NCBI GenBank assembly: GCA_022361315.1
Contig: JAKSBB010001011.1
Coordinates: 1 to 17,702, forward strand
DNA: 17,702 nt
From: Desulfobacterales bacterium
GTDB lineage: Bacteria > Desulfobacterota > Desulfobacteria > Desulfobacterales > Desulfobacteraceae
Reading direction: 5' to 3'
Under the pieces are notes generated by a model, which was not told the DNA's origin, did no database searches, and saw nothing but the letters and a program-made list of their open reading frames with translations. Both the position numbers and the translations under genes were made by a program. Below are positions 1 through 6,886 of this stretch, in pieces (within the stretch, counting starts at the first letter, position 1; each line of letters begins with the position of its first letter).

Positions 1-100
1 AAATCCTAAGCACTTCCCCGCGTATTTAAACCAAAACCGCCCCGCCTGATATCAGGCGGGGCGGTTTTGGTTTAAATACGCGGGGAAGTGCTTAGGATTT
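1..100. repeat. Perfect 100-bp palindrome (two 50-bp arms, no loop) at the window edge
   Basis: Bases 1-50 are the exact reverse complement of bases 51-100, with the symmetry point between 50 and 51 (..CCTGAT|ATCAGG..). The inner GC-rich part is a normal rho-independent terminator core. The outer parts, including the last codons and stop of the desulfoferrodoxin gene (92-100), have no reason to be symmetric in a terminator. The palindrome runs exactly to base 1, so it may continue beyond the window. A fold-back chimera or assembly end-effect is at least as likely as a real cruciform-forming repeat. Confidence 0.95.
31..76 (-). terminator. Rho-independent terminator of the desulfoferrodoxin gene
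   Basis: On the minus strand, about 16 bases after the dfx stop codon, a GC-rich stem (ACCGCCCCGCCTGAT paired with its complement) is followed by TTTTGGTTT. This is the usual stem plus U-rich tail. The sequence is symmetric, so it would also work for a plus-strand transcript. It lies inside the 100-bp palindrome, so if that is an artefact only one half of the hairpin may be genuine. Confidence 0.7.
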
Positions 101-472
101 CCAGAGGCCGTGCAGGTTGCAATAGGCTTTGGCTTCCACTTTATCGGCATCACACTTAAAGGTCGCTTCAGGGGTACTGGAGGGTGTCAGCATCATGCGC
201 TGGACATAGCGGCCGTCACAGGATACCAGCTCAATCCATTCGATCCAGTGATCCGGGGTCATGGGATGGGCAGTTGAACCGACTTTAACCATATACCCAC
301 CGTCAACTTTTTCAACCACAGGGACATGTTTTTCCACGGCGGCATCAACCGTGTTTTCCACCATTCTGTCCATGGGTTTGCCACAGCAAGTGACCGGCGG
401 TTTTTCGCCGTGAAGGACCTGTACTATGTTTCCGCACTTTTCGCATTTATAGATACCGAGTTGTTCTGCCAT
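92..472 (-). CDS. dfx: Desulfoferrodoxin (class II superoxide reductase)
   Basis: This 126-aa cytoplasmic protein reduces superoxide to hydrogen peroxide without making oxygen, using electrons from rubredoxin-type donors. The N-terminal desulforedoxin domain (about residues 1-36) holds the rubredoxin-like iron centre I, with Cys10, Cys13, Cys29 and Cys30. The C-terminal neelaredoxin domain carries centre II with His49, His69, His75, Cys118 and His121, plus the active-site Glu47-Lys48 pair. The order and spacing match the well-known Desulfovibrio enzymes and the length is normal. The start is supported by AAAGGAG ten bases upstream of ATG. The gene is followed by a strong hairpin and preceded by three helically phased repeats. 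It appears monocistronic, 125 bp downstream of a small unknown gene. Identification is secure. Confidence 0.97.
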   Translation of the reverse strand: MAEQLGIYKCEKCGNIVQVLHGEKPPVTCCGKPMDRMVENTVDAAVEKHVPVVEKVDGGYMVKVGSTAHPMTPDHWIEWIELVSCDGRYVQRMMLTPSSTPEATFKCDADKVEAKAYCNLHGLWKS

Positions 473-503
473 TGATAACGCTCCTTTCGATTAAGTATTT
501 AGA

Positions 504-532
504 CTTTTGCCTTGCTTTTGCCTAACTTTTGC
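504..532 (-). promoter_or_regulatory. Three 11-bp-phased GCAAAAG repeats upstream of dfx (candidate operator)
   Basis: CTTTTGC occurs at 504-510, 515-521 and 526-532, exactly 11 bp apart, so the copies fall on one face of the helix. On the coding (minus) strand they read GCAAAAG and lie 32-60 bases upstream of the dfx start. An AT-rich TAAATACTT, a possible -10 region, lies between them and the ribosome binding site. No good -35 hexamer is seen, which would suit a promoter that needs an activator. The bound protein is unknown. Confidence 0.45.
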
Positions 533-597
533 TTCGGATAAATATAGACCAAATACGAGCCGGCACCGCAGGAATGGGACACCGGACTCCTTCAAGT

Positions 598-855
598 TTA
601 TATGTTATCCGTAAAGAGATTGCCAGGATTATTTGCCCGGCTTGATGCCAGTATCCGGTCCATCCACTGACTGCTGAGATGGTCCTGCCCCCGGGTCACT
701 TCCCTGAACAGGGATGCCATCTGAAAATAAACCTCGTTCTTGGATTTGCGAGCACCGTAAAACGGGACCACCCCGGCTTTATAACCGGTTTGATGATTTG
801 CTTTACTATTGCCTTTCCTTGACCAGAGTCCTTTTGTTCCAGATGTTTCAGACAT
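598..855 (-). CDS. Small basic protein of unknown function (85 aa)
   Basis: I do not recognise this protein. The frame is open further upstream to 942, but the start at 853-855 is chosen because AGGAGGG sits five bases before ATG, while the upstream ATG has no ribosome binding site. The product is rich in Lys/Arg/Ser in its first half (a KGLWSRKGNSK-type stretch). The second half could form an amphipathic helix (FQMASLFREV, then SSQWMDRIL). There is no signal peptide, membrane segment or cysteine motif. It is transcribed toward dfx and ends 125 bp before it, but the repeats in that gap suggest dfx has its own promoter. It may be a real lineage-specific protein; the strong ribosome binding site is the main support. 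Confidence 0.6.
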   Translation of the reverse strand: MSETSGTKGLWSRKGNSKANHQTGYKAGVVPFYGARKSKNEVYFQMASLFREVTRGQDHLSSQWMDRILASSRANNPGNLFTDNI

Positions 856-1224
856 TTTCACCCTCCTGGTGCTGATTGTCCCTGTTACAGTCCGGTTTTT
901 CCCCGGGCCGGCATCATTCTCCAGATAAAAAGCAAAGTCCATACCATACAGATTTTTTTTTCGAAAGCATCATCATTTACCTTATTTTAACGATATATTG
1001 GATTAAATTTACTGTCGTAAACAGATAGGAGTCCCATCGAAACCAAATGGAAAGCCCCGGGGATTGTCTCAAGCAATCGTATCATGCGTTAAAGATACGA
1101 ACACTTGTGTATCCCCTGTGTGTTCACGGTATATCCGGCGACTTATATCGTACAAATTTTAGGATTTCATTAGGTGATGCTGGGGTATCGTAACAAAATA
1201 AAAATGATTAAATCAAGAGGAAAT
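856..1224. other. Gene-free stretch (369 bp), AT-rich, no assigned function
   Basis: No reading frame with a ribosome binding site was found. The half next to the small gene (about 950-1015) is AT-rich and contains TAAAAT on the minus strand, a possible -10 element for that gene. A dyad GAACAC (1099-1104) / GTGTTC (1120-1125) with a 15-bp centre is present, and a CCCCGGGG palindrome lies near 1056. No hairpin with a T-run follows the rhodanese-ferritin gene that ends at 1225, so how that transcript ends is not visible. Confidence 0.4.
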
Positions 1225-2040
1225 TTAAGATTGTTCTATTATATCAATACACTTCAATATATCTGCAATATGCGTTTTTTCTGCCTGGGCCAAAGAAATA
1301 AAAAGGTCTCCGGCAACACGTACACGTTTCGCCCCCCTGTTTTTATACAGATCATAGGCGGCGAACTCCATATCCAGAGCAAAATCAAGTATGGCTTCCC
1401 GGCGATTTCCACAGGATTCTGTCATGAGGGCCAGGGCCTCGGCCGTTGATCTTCCCCCCTCCACCAGATCTCCTTTACATGCCTCAAATACCGCACTGAA
1501 TGATCGTTGTTCTTTCACTAAGGGAGCCAGCGTATTGTAGATGGTTCTTGCATGGGCGATTTCAGTTTTCTCCATCCCGCTGAGATACACATGGGCCGGT
1601 GTTCCCTCGAACAGCGGCGAGATTTCCCGGTAAAACCTACCGGCCCCCTTTTCAAGGTTCACCGCCTTTACCATAAGATCGGCAAGGGACATCTCTTCCG
1701 GAAAGATGGACAGCGCGGGCATATCCAGAAGAATCTCTCCGGCATAGGCATTCATGCCACCGCTGAGATTAAACACCCTTTCCCCCGGAAACCCGTTTTC
1801 TTCGGCAATACAGGCCGCTACCTTTGAACGGATTCCGTTCCTGCAGTAGAAAACAAGCGTCCCCCAGGCGTCTGCATCAAAGGCGTGGTCATCAATTTCT
1901 GAGGCAGGCAGGTTAACGGCCCCGGGGATATGATCAAGGGCATAGGCGGATGGCGGTCTTACATCCACCAGAAGAAAGGATTGCTCTTTACCCTTCCGGA
2001 TCAATTGGTCCAACGCTTCAGGAGAGAGATATCCCGGCAT
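1225..2040 (-). CDS. Rhodanese / rubrerythrin-type ferritin fusion protein
   Basis: This 271-aa predicted cytoplasmic protein joins two domains. Residues about 1-105 are a single rhodanese domain with LLVDVRP, HIPGAVNLP and the active-site loop CRNGIRS; Cys66 would carry the persulfide. Residues about 118-268 are a four-helix ferritin-like domain with a complete rubrerythrin diiron set: Glu130, Glu160-x2-His163, Glu225 and Glu254-x2-His257. No C-terminal rubredoxin domain is present. The ATG at 2040 follows a weak GGGGGGC site and lies 15 bp downstream of the kinase stop, so the gene is the last of the flavodoxin-trxC-kinase cluster. A role in peroxide or sulfane-sulfur detoxification is inferred from the domains. 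Such fusions occur in anaerobic bacteria, but the physiological substrate is not established. Confidence 0.88.
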   Translation of the reverse strand: MPGYLSPEALDQLIRKGKEQSFLLVDVRPPSAYALDHIPGAVNLPASEIDDHAFDADAWGTLVFYCRNGIRSKVAACIAEENGFPGERVFNLSGGMNAYAGEILLDMPALSIFPEEMSLADLMVKAVNLEKGAGRFYREISPLFEGTPAHVYLSGMEKTEIAHARTIYNTLAPLVKEQRSFSAVFEACKGDLVEGGRSTAEALALMTESCGNRREAILDFALDMEFAAYDLYKNRGAKRVRVAGDLFISLAQAEKTHIADILKCIDIIEQS

Positions 2041-2055
2041 AACGCCCCCCGCAAA

Positions 2056-3078
2056 TCATATATCGTCACTCCGGAAGGACCAGATATCTCTGAGTTCCTC
2101 CATATGACGGATCAAAATATTCATGAAGGCAAGTTCCGTTTCCAGCATCTCCGTATCGTTTTTGCGGAGCCATTCGGACAACCAGGCAAACCTGAGGGCC
2201 AGAATGTACTCGGGGAACCAGGTCCAGCCCAAGTCGCTGATCAAACCGTTCCTCCGAATTTCCTTGAGAAAACGGATCACCATGGGCATGGCCAGGCCTT
2301 CCGGATGTTCAATACCGGCGCACCCCACCAAATTGGCAGCATCGTAACTGTCCGGCTTGATCCCGGTGAATTCCCAGTCGATCACAGCAGACATCGTCTC
2401 CCCCTGCCAGATCACGTTCAGGGGATGAAAATCCCCGTGGCAAAATATCTGGGGCAACCGGTCATGTTCTGCAAAAAAACCCTTTTCCAGAAACCGCAAA
2501 ACAGGCAGATACCGGTCGTGGGCCTCCGGTGCGTGTCCCCGCATATCCTTAAACAGCCTGAGTATATACGTTTTTATGGAAAACCCGGGGTAGGTAATTG
2601 CCGTTGAAATCCCGGCGGCAGCCCGGTGCATGTCCACAAGAAACCCGGCCATCTCCTGCCCGATGTCGGCGGATTTCAACCAGTCCGGCCGCTTCAATGC
2701 CGTACTGTCCAGAAACCGGGTGATCTGAAAATAACCTTTTTTATAGCGGGGAAGACACTCACCGTTCCCGTCGGGTTCAGGGGATAACGCACGTGTAAGA
2801 CCGTTTCCGGTTAAAAACGCCAGGGTATCGGCCACCCGTTGCCGGACCCCTATCTTTTCCGGCGCAAACTTCTCCATGAGAAACAGATTCCCATCTTTAC
2901 CCCGAAACACGGCCCGGGAAAGGGAACGCTCCGGGCTCCCCTGAATCACAACCCCATCGCAGACAGCCTCAACACGAATCCCCCAGTGGTCTTTCACCCA
3001 GGTACGGAATTCAGTATCATTCAACTCAGATAAGACGTCCAATTGCTGCTTCCATAATTTCTTTGGGTTGGGCACCAA
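2056..3078 (-). CDS. Aminoglycoside phosphotransferase (APH)-fold kinase, substrate unknown
   Basis: The protein (up to 340 aa) belongs to the APH/choline kinase-like family (PF01636). The catalytic loop HGDFHPLN (His214-Asn221, catalytic Asp216) and the metal-binding IDWEFTG (Asp234) are intact. An N-lobe lysine around Lys70 could position ATP. The family phosphorylates hydroxyls of small molecules such as aminoglycosides, choline, homoserine or sugars; nothing here fixes the substrate. Antibiotic resistance is unlikely given the redox neighbours. The start is uncertain. The first candidate is TTG at 3076-3078, followed by GTG, and both lie inside the 3' end of trxC; the next is TTG at 3040-3042. 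No clear ribosome binding site marks any of them, so translation may be coupled to trxC. The stop is 15 bp before the rhodanese-ferritin start. Confidence 0.8.
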   Translation of the reverse strand: MVPNPKKLWKQQLDVLSELNDTEFRTWVKDHWGIRVEAVCDGVVIQGSPERSLSRAVFRGKDGNLFLMEKFAPEKIGVRQRVADTLAFLTGNGLTRALSPEPDGNGECLPRYKKGYFQITRFLDSTALKRPDWLKSADIGQEMAGFLVDMHRAAAGISTAITYPGFSIKTYILRLFKDMRGHAPEAHDRYLPVLRFLEKGFFAEHDRLPQIFCHGDFHPLNVIWQGETMSAVIDWEFTGIKPDSYDAANLVGCAGIEHPEGLAMPMVIRFLKEIRRNGLISDLGWTWFPEYILALRFAWLSEWLRKNDTEMLETELAFMNILIRHMEELRDIWSFRSDDI

Positions 3079-3469
3079 CCAGGGTTTCTTTCACCTGCCC
3101 CGCTTTCACCAGAAGCAGCGTGGGTACGGATGATATGCCGAACCGGGCGCCTGTAGCCGGATTGTCATCCAGGTTAAGCTTCACGATCTTAAGCCGGCCG
3201 GCATAAACTGTTGCCAGCGAATCAAGAATTGGGGCCACGGCGCGGCAGGGACCGCACCACGGTGCCCAGCAATCCACCAAAACCGGCATGGCCGACTGCA
3301 TTACTTCCGCTTCAAAACTCCCATCGGTTACCGTTCTTACCTGTGAAAGGATTTCCACCGGCAGCGGGGTTTTACACCGGCCGCACACCGGGGCATCCTT
3401 CAATCGCGCTACAGGGACCCGATTTTTGGTGTCACATGAACGGCACACCAGAATAACAGAATCAGGCAT
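3026..3469 (-). CDS. trxC: Thioredoxin 2-like protein with N-terminal zinc finger
   Basis: This 147-aa cytoplasmic thiol-disulfide reductase has the TrxC arrangement. A short N-terminal zinc-binding segment has Cys9-x2-Cys12 and Cys29-x2-Cys32. The thioredoxin fold (about residues 44-147) has the active site WCGPC (Cys72, Cys75) and the cis-proline loop SVPTLLL. In E. coli, TrxC is part of the peroxide stress response and its zinc site is redox sensitive. The start at 3469 is chosen over an upstream in-frame ATG at 3544 because GAGGGAGGG immediately precedes it and the zinc finger begins there. It starts 12 bases after the flavodoxin stop and its end overlaps the kinase frame by up to 53 bp, so these genes are probably one transcript. 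Confidence 0.92.
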   Translation of the reverse strand: MPDSVILVCRSCDTKNRVPVARLKDAPVCGRCKTPLPVEILSQVRTVTDGSFEAEVMQSAMPVLVDCWAPWCGPCRAVAPILDSLATVYAGRLKIVKLNLDDNPATGARFGISSVPTLLLVKAGQVKETLVGAQPKEIMEAAIGRLI

Positions 3470-3480
3470 AATCCCTCCCT

Positions 3481-3915
3481 CTATATCTTTGCAGCCAGGT
3501 TCTTTCCGTAATTCTGGGCCGCCTGGATACCGCCTTCCACCCATCCGGCCTTGAGCATCAACGGACCGTCGGACAACATTTCCATTCCGTAGATGTTGGC
3601 CATGGTATCAAAAATCCGGCCGGCCGCCTCACCACTCCAGCCATAGGCGCCGAATGCCCCGCCGGGCTTACCTTTGAGCTCCGCCCGCTCGGCAATAAAC
3701 AGCAATTGCTTCATTGAAGTGATCATTTCTCCATGGTAGGTTGGGGAGCCGAAAAAATAACCGTCATACCCTTTAAGGTCTTCTTCGTTTTTAATTTCGC
3801 TGACCCGCTTGACATCCGCCTGGTGCCCGGAGATCCTGACCCCTTCACCGATGAGTTCAGCAATGCCTTTGGTTTCTTCGGATCTGGTGGCATACACAAT
3901 CAATACATTTCCCAT
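3481..3915 (-). CDS. Flavodoxin
   Basis: This 144-aa single-domain FMN electron carrier starts with the phosphate-binding loop TRSEETKG after a beta strand (VLIVYA). It continues with the FMN ring loops GSPTYHGE (about residues 57-64) and GAYGWSGEA (about 89-97). These loops resemble the flavodoxin domain of A-type flavoproteins (FprA/ROO), but the metallo-beta-lactamase half is absent, so it is a free carrier. The ATG is preceded by AAGGAG. It is the first gene of the tight minus-strand cluster and lies 101 bp downstream of korB. It could accept electrons from KorAB as an alternative to ferredoxin, or supply the diiron protein at the end of the cluster; both are inference. Family assignment is firm, partner unknown. 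Confidence 0.92.
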   Translation of the reverse strand: MGNVLIVYATRSEETKGIAELIGEGVRISGHQADVKRVSEIKNEEDLKGYDGYFFGSPTYHGEMITSMKQLLFIAERAELKGKPGGAFGAYGWSGEAAGRIFDTMANIYGMEMLSDGPLMLKAGWVEGGIQAAQNYGKNLAAKI

Positions 3916-4016
3916 GATTTCTCCTTCATACCTGGTTTTAATTTATACCCGCGTTAATTTCATACCTGTTTTCATAATGATACAAGATAGAACATTATTT
4001 AAGCATTTCCCAGGAA

Positions 4017-4871
4017 TCAGATCCCGGAAAGGATATCATTGATTTGGTCTCCGGCAAAGGGATAATCCACCAGCGCCTTTTCTTTCAGGACAGCAAACCG
4101 GTCCTGAAAAACGACACCCGGCTTCCGGTACAATATACCGGTGGGGATCTGTTTTTCCGGGTCCGTCATGACCACGGCCAGGGCCTGGCTGATATCCGTC
4201 GGATCATGCCCGGTATCGTTAAGGTTTGTTATCCGCTCCCGGTACCACCCATGGGTGTTGATCTTGTTAAAAGACACGCAGGGCTGAAAAATATCGATCA
4301 TTGCAAATCCCCTGTAGTTCATGGCTTCCCGAATTAGGCCAGACAGCTGCTCCCCTGAGCCTGAAAAGCTCCTGGCCACAAATCCCGCCCCGGCAGTAAG
4401 CGCCAGGGCCAACGGATTAAGCGGTGTTGAGTTTGGCCCGTCCGGTGTCAACCTGGTGCCCATATTCAGTGCTGTGGTGGGAGATGACTGGCCTTTGGTC
4501 AACCCGTATACCTGATTGTTGTGAACCAGCAGTGTAATATCCGGATTTCTTCGTATGGCGGCCAGAAAATGATTTCCTCCCTCACCGTAGCAGTCACCGT
4601 CACCGCAGCTTACAACCACATTCAGATGATGATTGGCCAGCTTGGCCCCCGTGGCCATGGGCAGCGCCCTGCCGTGAAGACCGTGGAGCATATTGCAGGC
4701 CAGATAATGCGGGGTCTTACCGGCCTGACCGATCCCCCCCACCATAAGGATATCCTGAGGCGTTAAATTCTCGGCCTCAAAGGCCTGCTTCATGGCAGCA
4801 AGAATGGAAAAATTTCCGCATCCCGGGCACCAATGGTTGTCCCTGTCCGTATCAAAAATAGAGGTGGTCAT
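4017..4871 (-). CDS. korB: 2-oxoacid:ferredoxin oxidoreductase, beta subunit
   Basis: This 284-aa subunit binds thiamine diphosphate and a 4Fe-4S cluster. With KorA it oxidatively decarboxylates a 2-oxoacid to the acyl-CoA, reducing ferredoxin. Visible motifs are WCPGCG (Cys15, Cys18), the TPP/Mg motif GDGDCYGEGGNH (Asp91, Asp93), NNQVYGLTKGQ (Asn118-Asn119) and QPC (Cys198). The usual third cluster cysteine in GIGC is Gln49 here (GIGQAG); Cys59 in YLACN is a likely replacement and fits a known bacterial subfamily. The gene starts 69 bp after korA, with GGGAG ahead of the ATG. No separate ferredoxin-like delta subunit is nearby. 2-Oxoglutarate is the likeliest substrate given the neighbouring citrate synthase, but other 2-oxoacids cannot be excluded. 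Confidence 0.9.
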   Translation of the reverse strand: MTTSIFDTDRDNHWCPGCGNFSILAAMKQAFEAENLTPQDILMVGGIGQAGKTPHYLACNMLHGLHGRALPMATGAKLANHHLNVVVSCGDGDCYGEGGNHFLAAIRRNPDITLLVHNNQVYGLTKGQSSPTTALNMGTRLTPDGPNSTPLNPLALALTAGAGFVARSFSGSGEQLSGLIREAMNYRGFAMIDIFQPCVSFNKINTHGWYRERITNLNDTGHDPTDISQALAVVMTDPEKQIPTGILYRKPGVVFQDRFAVLKEKALVDYPFAGDQINDILSGI

Positions 4872-4940
4872 CTGGTTTTTCTCCCAATTTTTATATTTAC
4901 CCCGACTTTTTAGCCAGCGGTTTCAGGTTTGCCCGGGTGG

Positions 4941-6650
4941 CTATTTTACCTGAATTTCTTTTACCCTTTCGACGATATACTCCGGATAGATAGGCCGACC
5001 GTCATATTTAAGAATGGCAGCGGCATACTCTATTCCCGTGAGGGTACGGATCAGTGTTCCCAGCTGGCCTGTGGCATTCCCTTCAACCATGATCAGACGT
5101 TTTCCCCCCAGCACCTCTTTCAACCCGTCAGCATCCAGCGGCCATATATCCTCAAAAAGAATCCAGCCGGCATCAATGCCCTCTTCCCGAAGCTGGAGAC
5201 AGGCCTCCATAATCACCCCCTTTGAAGATCCCCAACCGGTAAGGAAAAAGGTGGAGTTGTTACAAAATACCGAGGGCAATCGCATATCACTTACCATGGC
5301 AGGCACCTTGGCGAAGCGTTTGTCCACCATGGTCACCCGATTTTCCGGTGCCTCACTGGGTAGTCCGTCCGGCGTATGTTCATTACCGGCCACCCGGACC
5401 AGCGCATGGGGGGTGCAGGGCCGACACCGTGGAGAGATACCGTCTTCTGTCACCTTGTATCGATGATACGTCTCATCCTGATACATTTCTGTGTCCTGAA
5501 TAAAGGACCGGTGTTCATCCCCCACCACAAAATCGTTTGTTTCCGTCCGGGCCGAATCCGCCAGATACTGATCCATCAGGACAATGGCCGGGACCTGGTA
5601 CTTCTCGGACAGCATCACGGCACGCTTCACCGTTTTAAAGGTATCCAGAACAGAGCCGGGAGCAAACACAAACCTGGGGAACTCATCCTGTGAAGCATGA
5701 ATGGAAAAGAGAAGGTCTGCCTGGGCCGTTCGTGTGGCAAGCCCCGTGGCAGGCCCCGGACGCTGGGCGTTGATGATCACCACAGGGGTCTCGGTGATCC
5801 CTGAAAGTCCCAGTCCTTCAACCATCAGGCTGAATCCGCCACCCGATGTTGCCACAAGCGACCGGATACCGGTATAGGCTGCGCCTACGGCCATATTCAC
5901 GGCGGCAATTTCATCTTCCGCCTGCTCCATGACCACAGGCAGATCTACTGAATTTGCAGCCAATTCGGTCACGATCCCTGTTCCCGGACTCATGGGATAA
6001 AAGGGAAAGAAACGGCAGTCTGCGGCAAGTGCACCGAGTGCGGCAGCTTTCGAGCCGGTCATGACCACATGGTCCGGGCTTCGTTCTCCGTCAAAGGAAA
6101 ATGGGGACTGAAAACAAATCTCCTGCCCCTGCTCAAACCCTTTCTCCACAGCCGTCAGATTCAGCGCCTGAATCCTCTCTCCCTTTGTTTCAAACCATTT
6201 GGAGATCACCCCGCGTACCCGTTCCAGCCCAGCGCCCATCGCCGCAGCGACAACACCTGCAGCCACGGTGTTTGAAGCAATCTTCCCTCCTGCTTCCGCT
6301 GCCAGATCCTGCAGGGGGATTCGGTACACCTTGCCCTCTGTTCCCCCTCCATTCCCTCCGTTTTTATTCAAAACGGCAATGCCGCCGGGCATCAGTTTCT
6401 CCCGGTGAATATCAAAGGTGTTTTCATCAATGGCCACCAGTATGTGGGGGCGTAAAGAGGGAGCGCTCAAAGGACGGCTGCCGATCCTGAGAAGATGGAA
6501 ACTGTGTCCGCCCCGAATCCTTGACTGGAAATCATCCGTACTGAATACAAAGAGCCCGGCATCATGACAGATATTCGCAAGTATCGCCCCTATGGTCTGA
6601 ATCCCCTGCCCTGCTTTACCGCCGATCAAAATCGTTATGTCATTGCCCAT
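4941..6650 (-). CDS. korA: 2-oxoacid:ferredoxin oxidoreductase, fused gamma-alpha subunit
   Basis: This 569-aa protein is a natural gamma-alpha fusion. Residues about 1-190 form the gamma domain, with the CoA-side loop GGKAGQGI at 10-17 and GGHSFHLLRI. Residues about 195-569 form the alpha domain: the YPMSPGT substrate loop, EDEIAAVNMAVGAAYTG, ATSGGGFSLM, and QRPGPATGLATRTAQADLLF typical of 2-oxoacid oxidoreductases. The ATG at 6648-6650 is preferred over the GTG two codons upstream because GAGGTG lies seven bases before the ATG and would abut the GTG. It is the first gene of korAB, whose two-subunit architecture resembles the Kor enzymes of aerobes and many anaerobes. A sigma-54-like site lies about 150 bp upstream. 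The family is certain, the exact 2-oxoacid is not. Confidence 0.92.
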   Translation of the reverse strand: MGNDITILIGGKAGQGIQTIGAILANICHDAGLFVFSTDDFQSRIRGGHSFHLLRIGSRPLSAPSLRPHILVAIDENTFDIHREKLMPGGIAVLNKNGGNGGGTEGKVYRIPLQDLAAEAGGKIASNTVAAGVVAAAMGAGLERVRGVISKWFETKGERIQALNLTAVEKGFEQGQEICFQSPFSFDGERSPDHVVMTGSKAAALGALAADCRFFPFYPMSPGTGIVTELAANSVDLPVVMEQAEDEIAAVNMAVGAAYTGIRSLVATSGGGFSLMVEGLGLSGITETPVVIINAQRPGPATGLATRTAQADLLFSIHASQDEFPRFVFAPGSVLDTFKTVKRAVMLSEKYQVPAIVLMDQYLADSARTETNDFVVGDEHRSFIQDTEMYQDETYHRYKVTEDGISPRCRPCTPHALVRVAGNEHTPDGLPSEAPENRVTMVDKRFAKVPAMVSDMRLPSVFCNNSTFFLTGWGSSKGVIMEACLQLREEGIDAGWILFEDIWPLDADGLKEVLGGKRLIMVEGNATGQLGTLIRTLTGIEYAAAILKYDGRPIYPEYIVERVKEIQVK

Positions 6651-6802
6651 TGTCACTCACCTCAAAAGATTAATCTGTTCAGCACCTGACGTCTCTCCAT
6701 AGTGTTAAAGCAAAAAGGATCATTGACTATGGCCGTCTTTTGGAGCGTATGGTGGTTGCTATCCGAAATTCAAATTTGGCAAACTCAACTGTCGTTACTA
6801 AT

Positions 6803-6818
6803 AGCAATAAACAGGCCA
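6803..6818 (-). promoter_or_regulatory. Candidate sigma-54 (-24/-12) promoter for korAB
   Basis: On the minus strand this reads TGGCCTGTTTATTGCT, against the sigma-54 consensus TGGCACG-N4-TTGCW. Ten of the twelve defined positions match, including the near-invariant GG (-24) and GC (-12), at the required 12-bp spacing. Transcription would start near 6792, giving a leader of about 140 nt before the korA ATG. No convincing sigma-70 promoter was seen in the same stretch. Confidence 0.45.
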
Positions 6819-6886
6819 GACATTGAACGATCCATAGGAAAACCGGAATAGTCCCCCACTGAAATGAACAAACCTGGATAGGGGAG

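Noticed and set aside
856..942. N-terminal extension of the small 85-aa protein to a start at 942
   Set aside because: The upstream ATG has no ribosome binding site, while AGGAGGG directly precedes the internal ATG at 855.
1099..1125. GAACAC / GTGTTC dyad
   Set aside because: It has 6-bp arms and a 15-bp spacer, and lies between a gene end and a distant gene start. It fits no recognised operator and could be chance.
1930..2607. 225-aa open frame on the plus strand
   Set aside because: It is antisense to the kinase and rhodanese-ferritin genes, which have clear family motifs. It has no ribosome binding site or recognisable domain.
2056..3078. Antibiotic-resistance gene
   Set aside because: The APH fold alone does not indicate resistance. 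The gene sits in a redox cluster with no mobile element or resistance context.
3927..3983. Direct repeat CATACCTG(G)TTTT in the flavodoxin-korB gap
   Set aside because: It is short, AT-rich and only about 11 bp long; two copies 32 bp apart are not convincing without conservation data.
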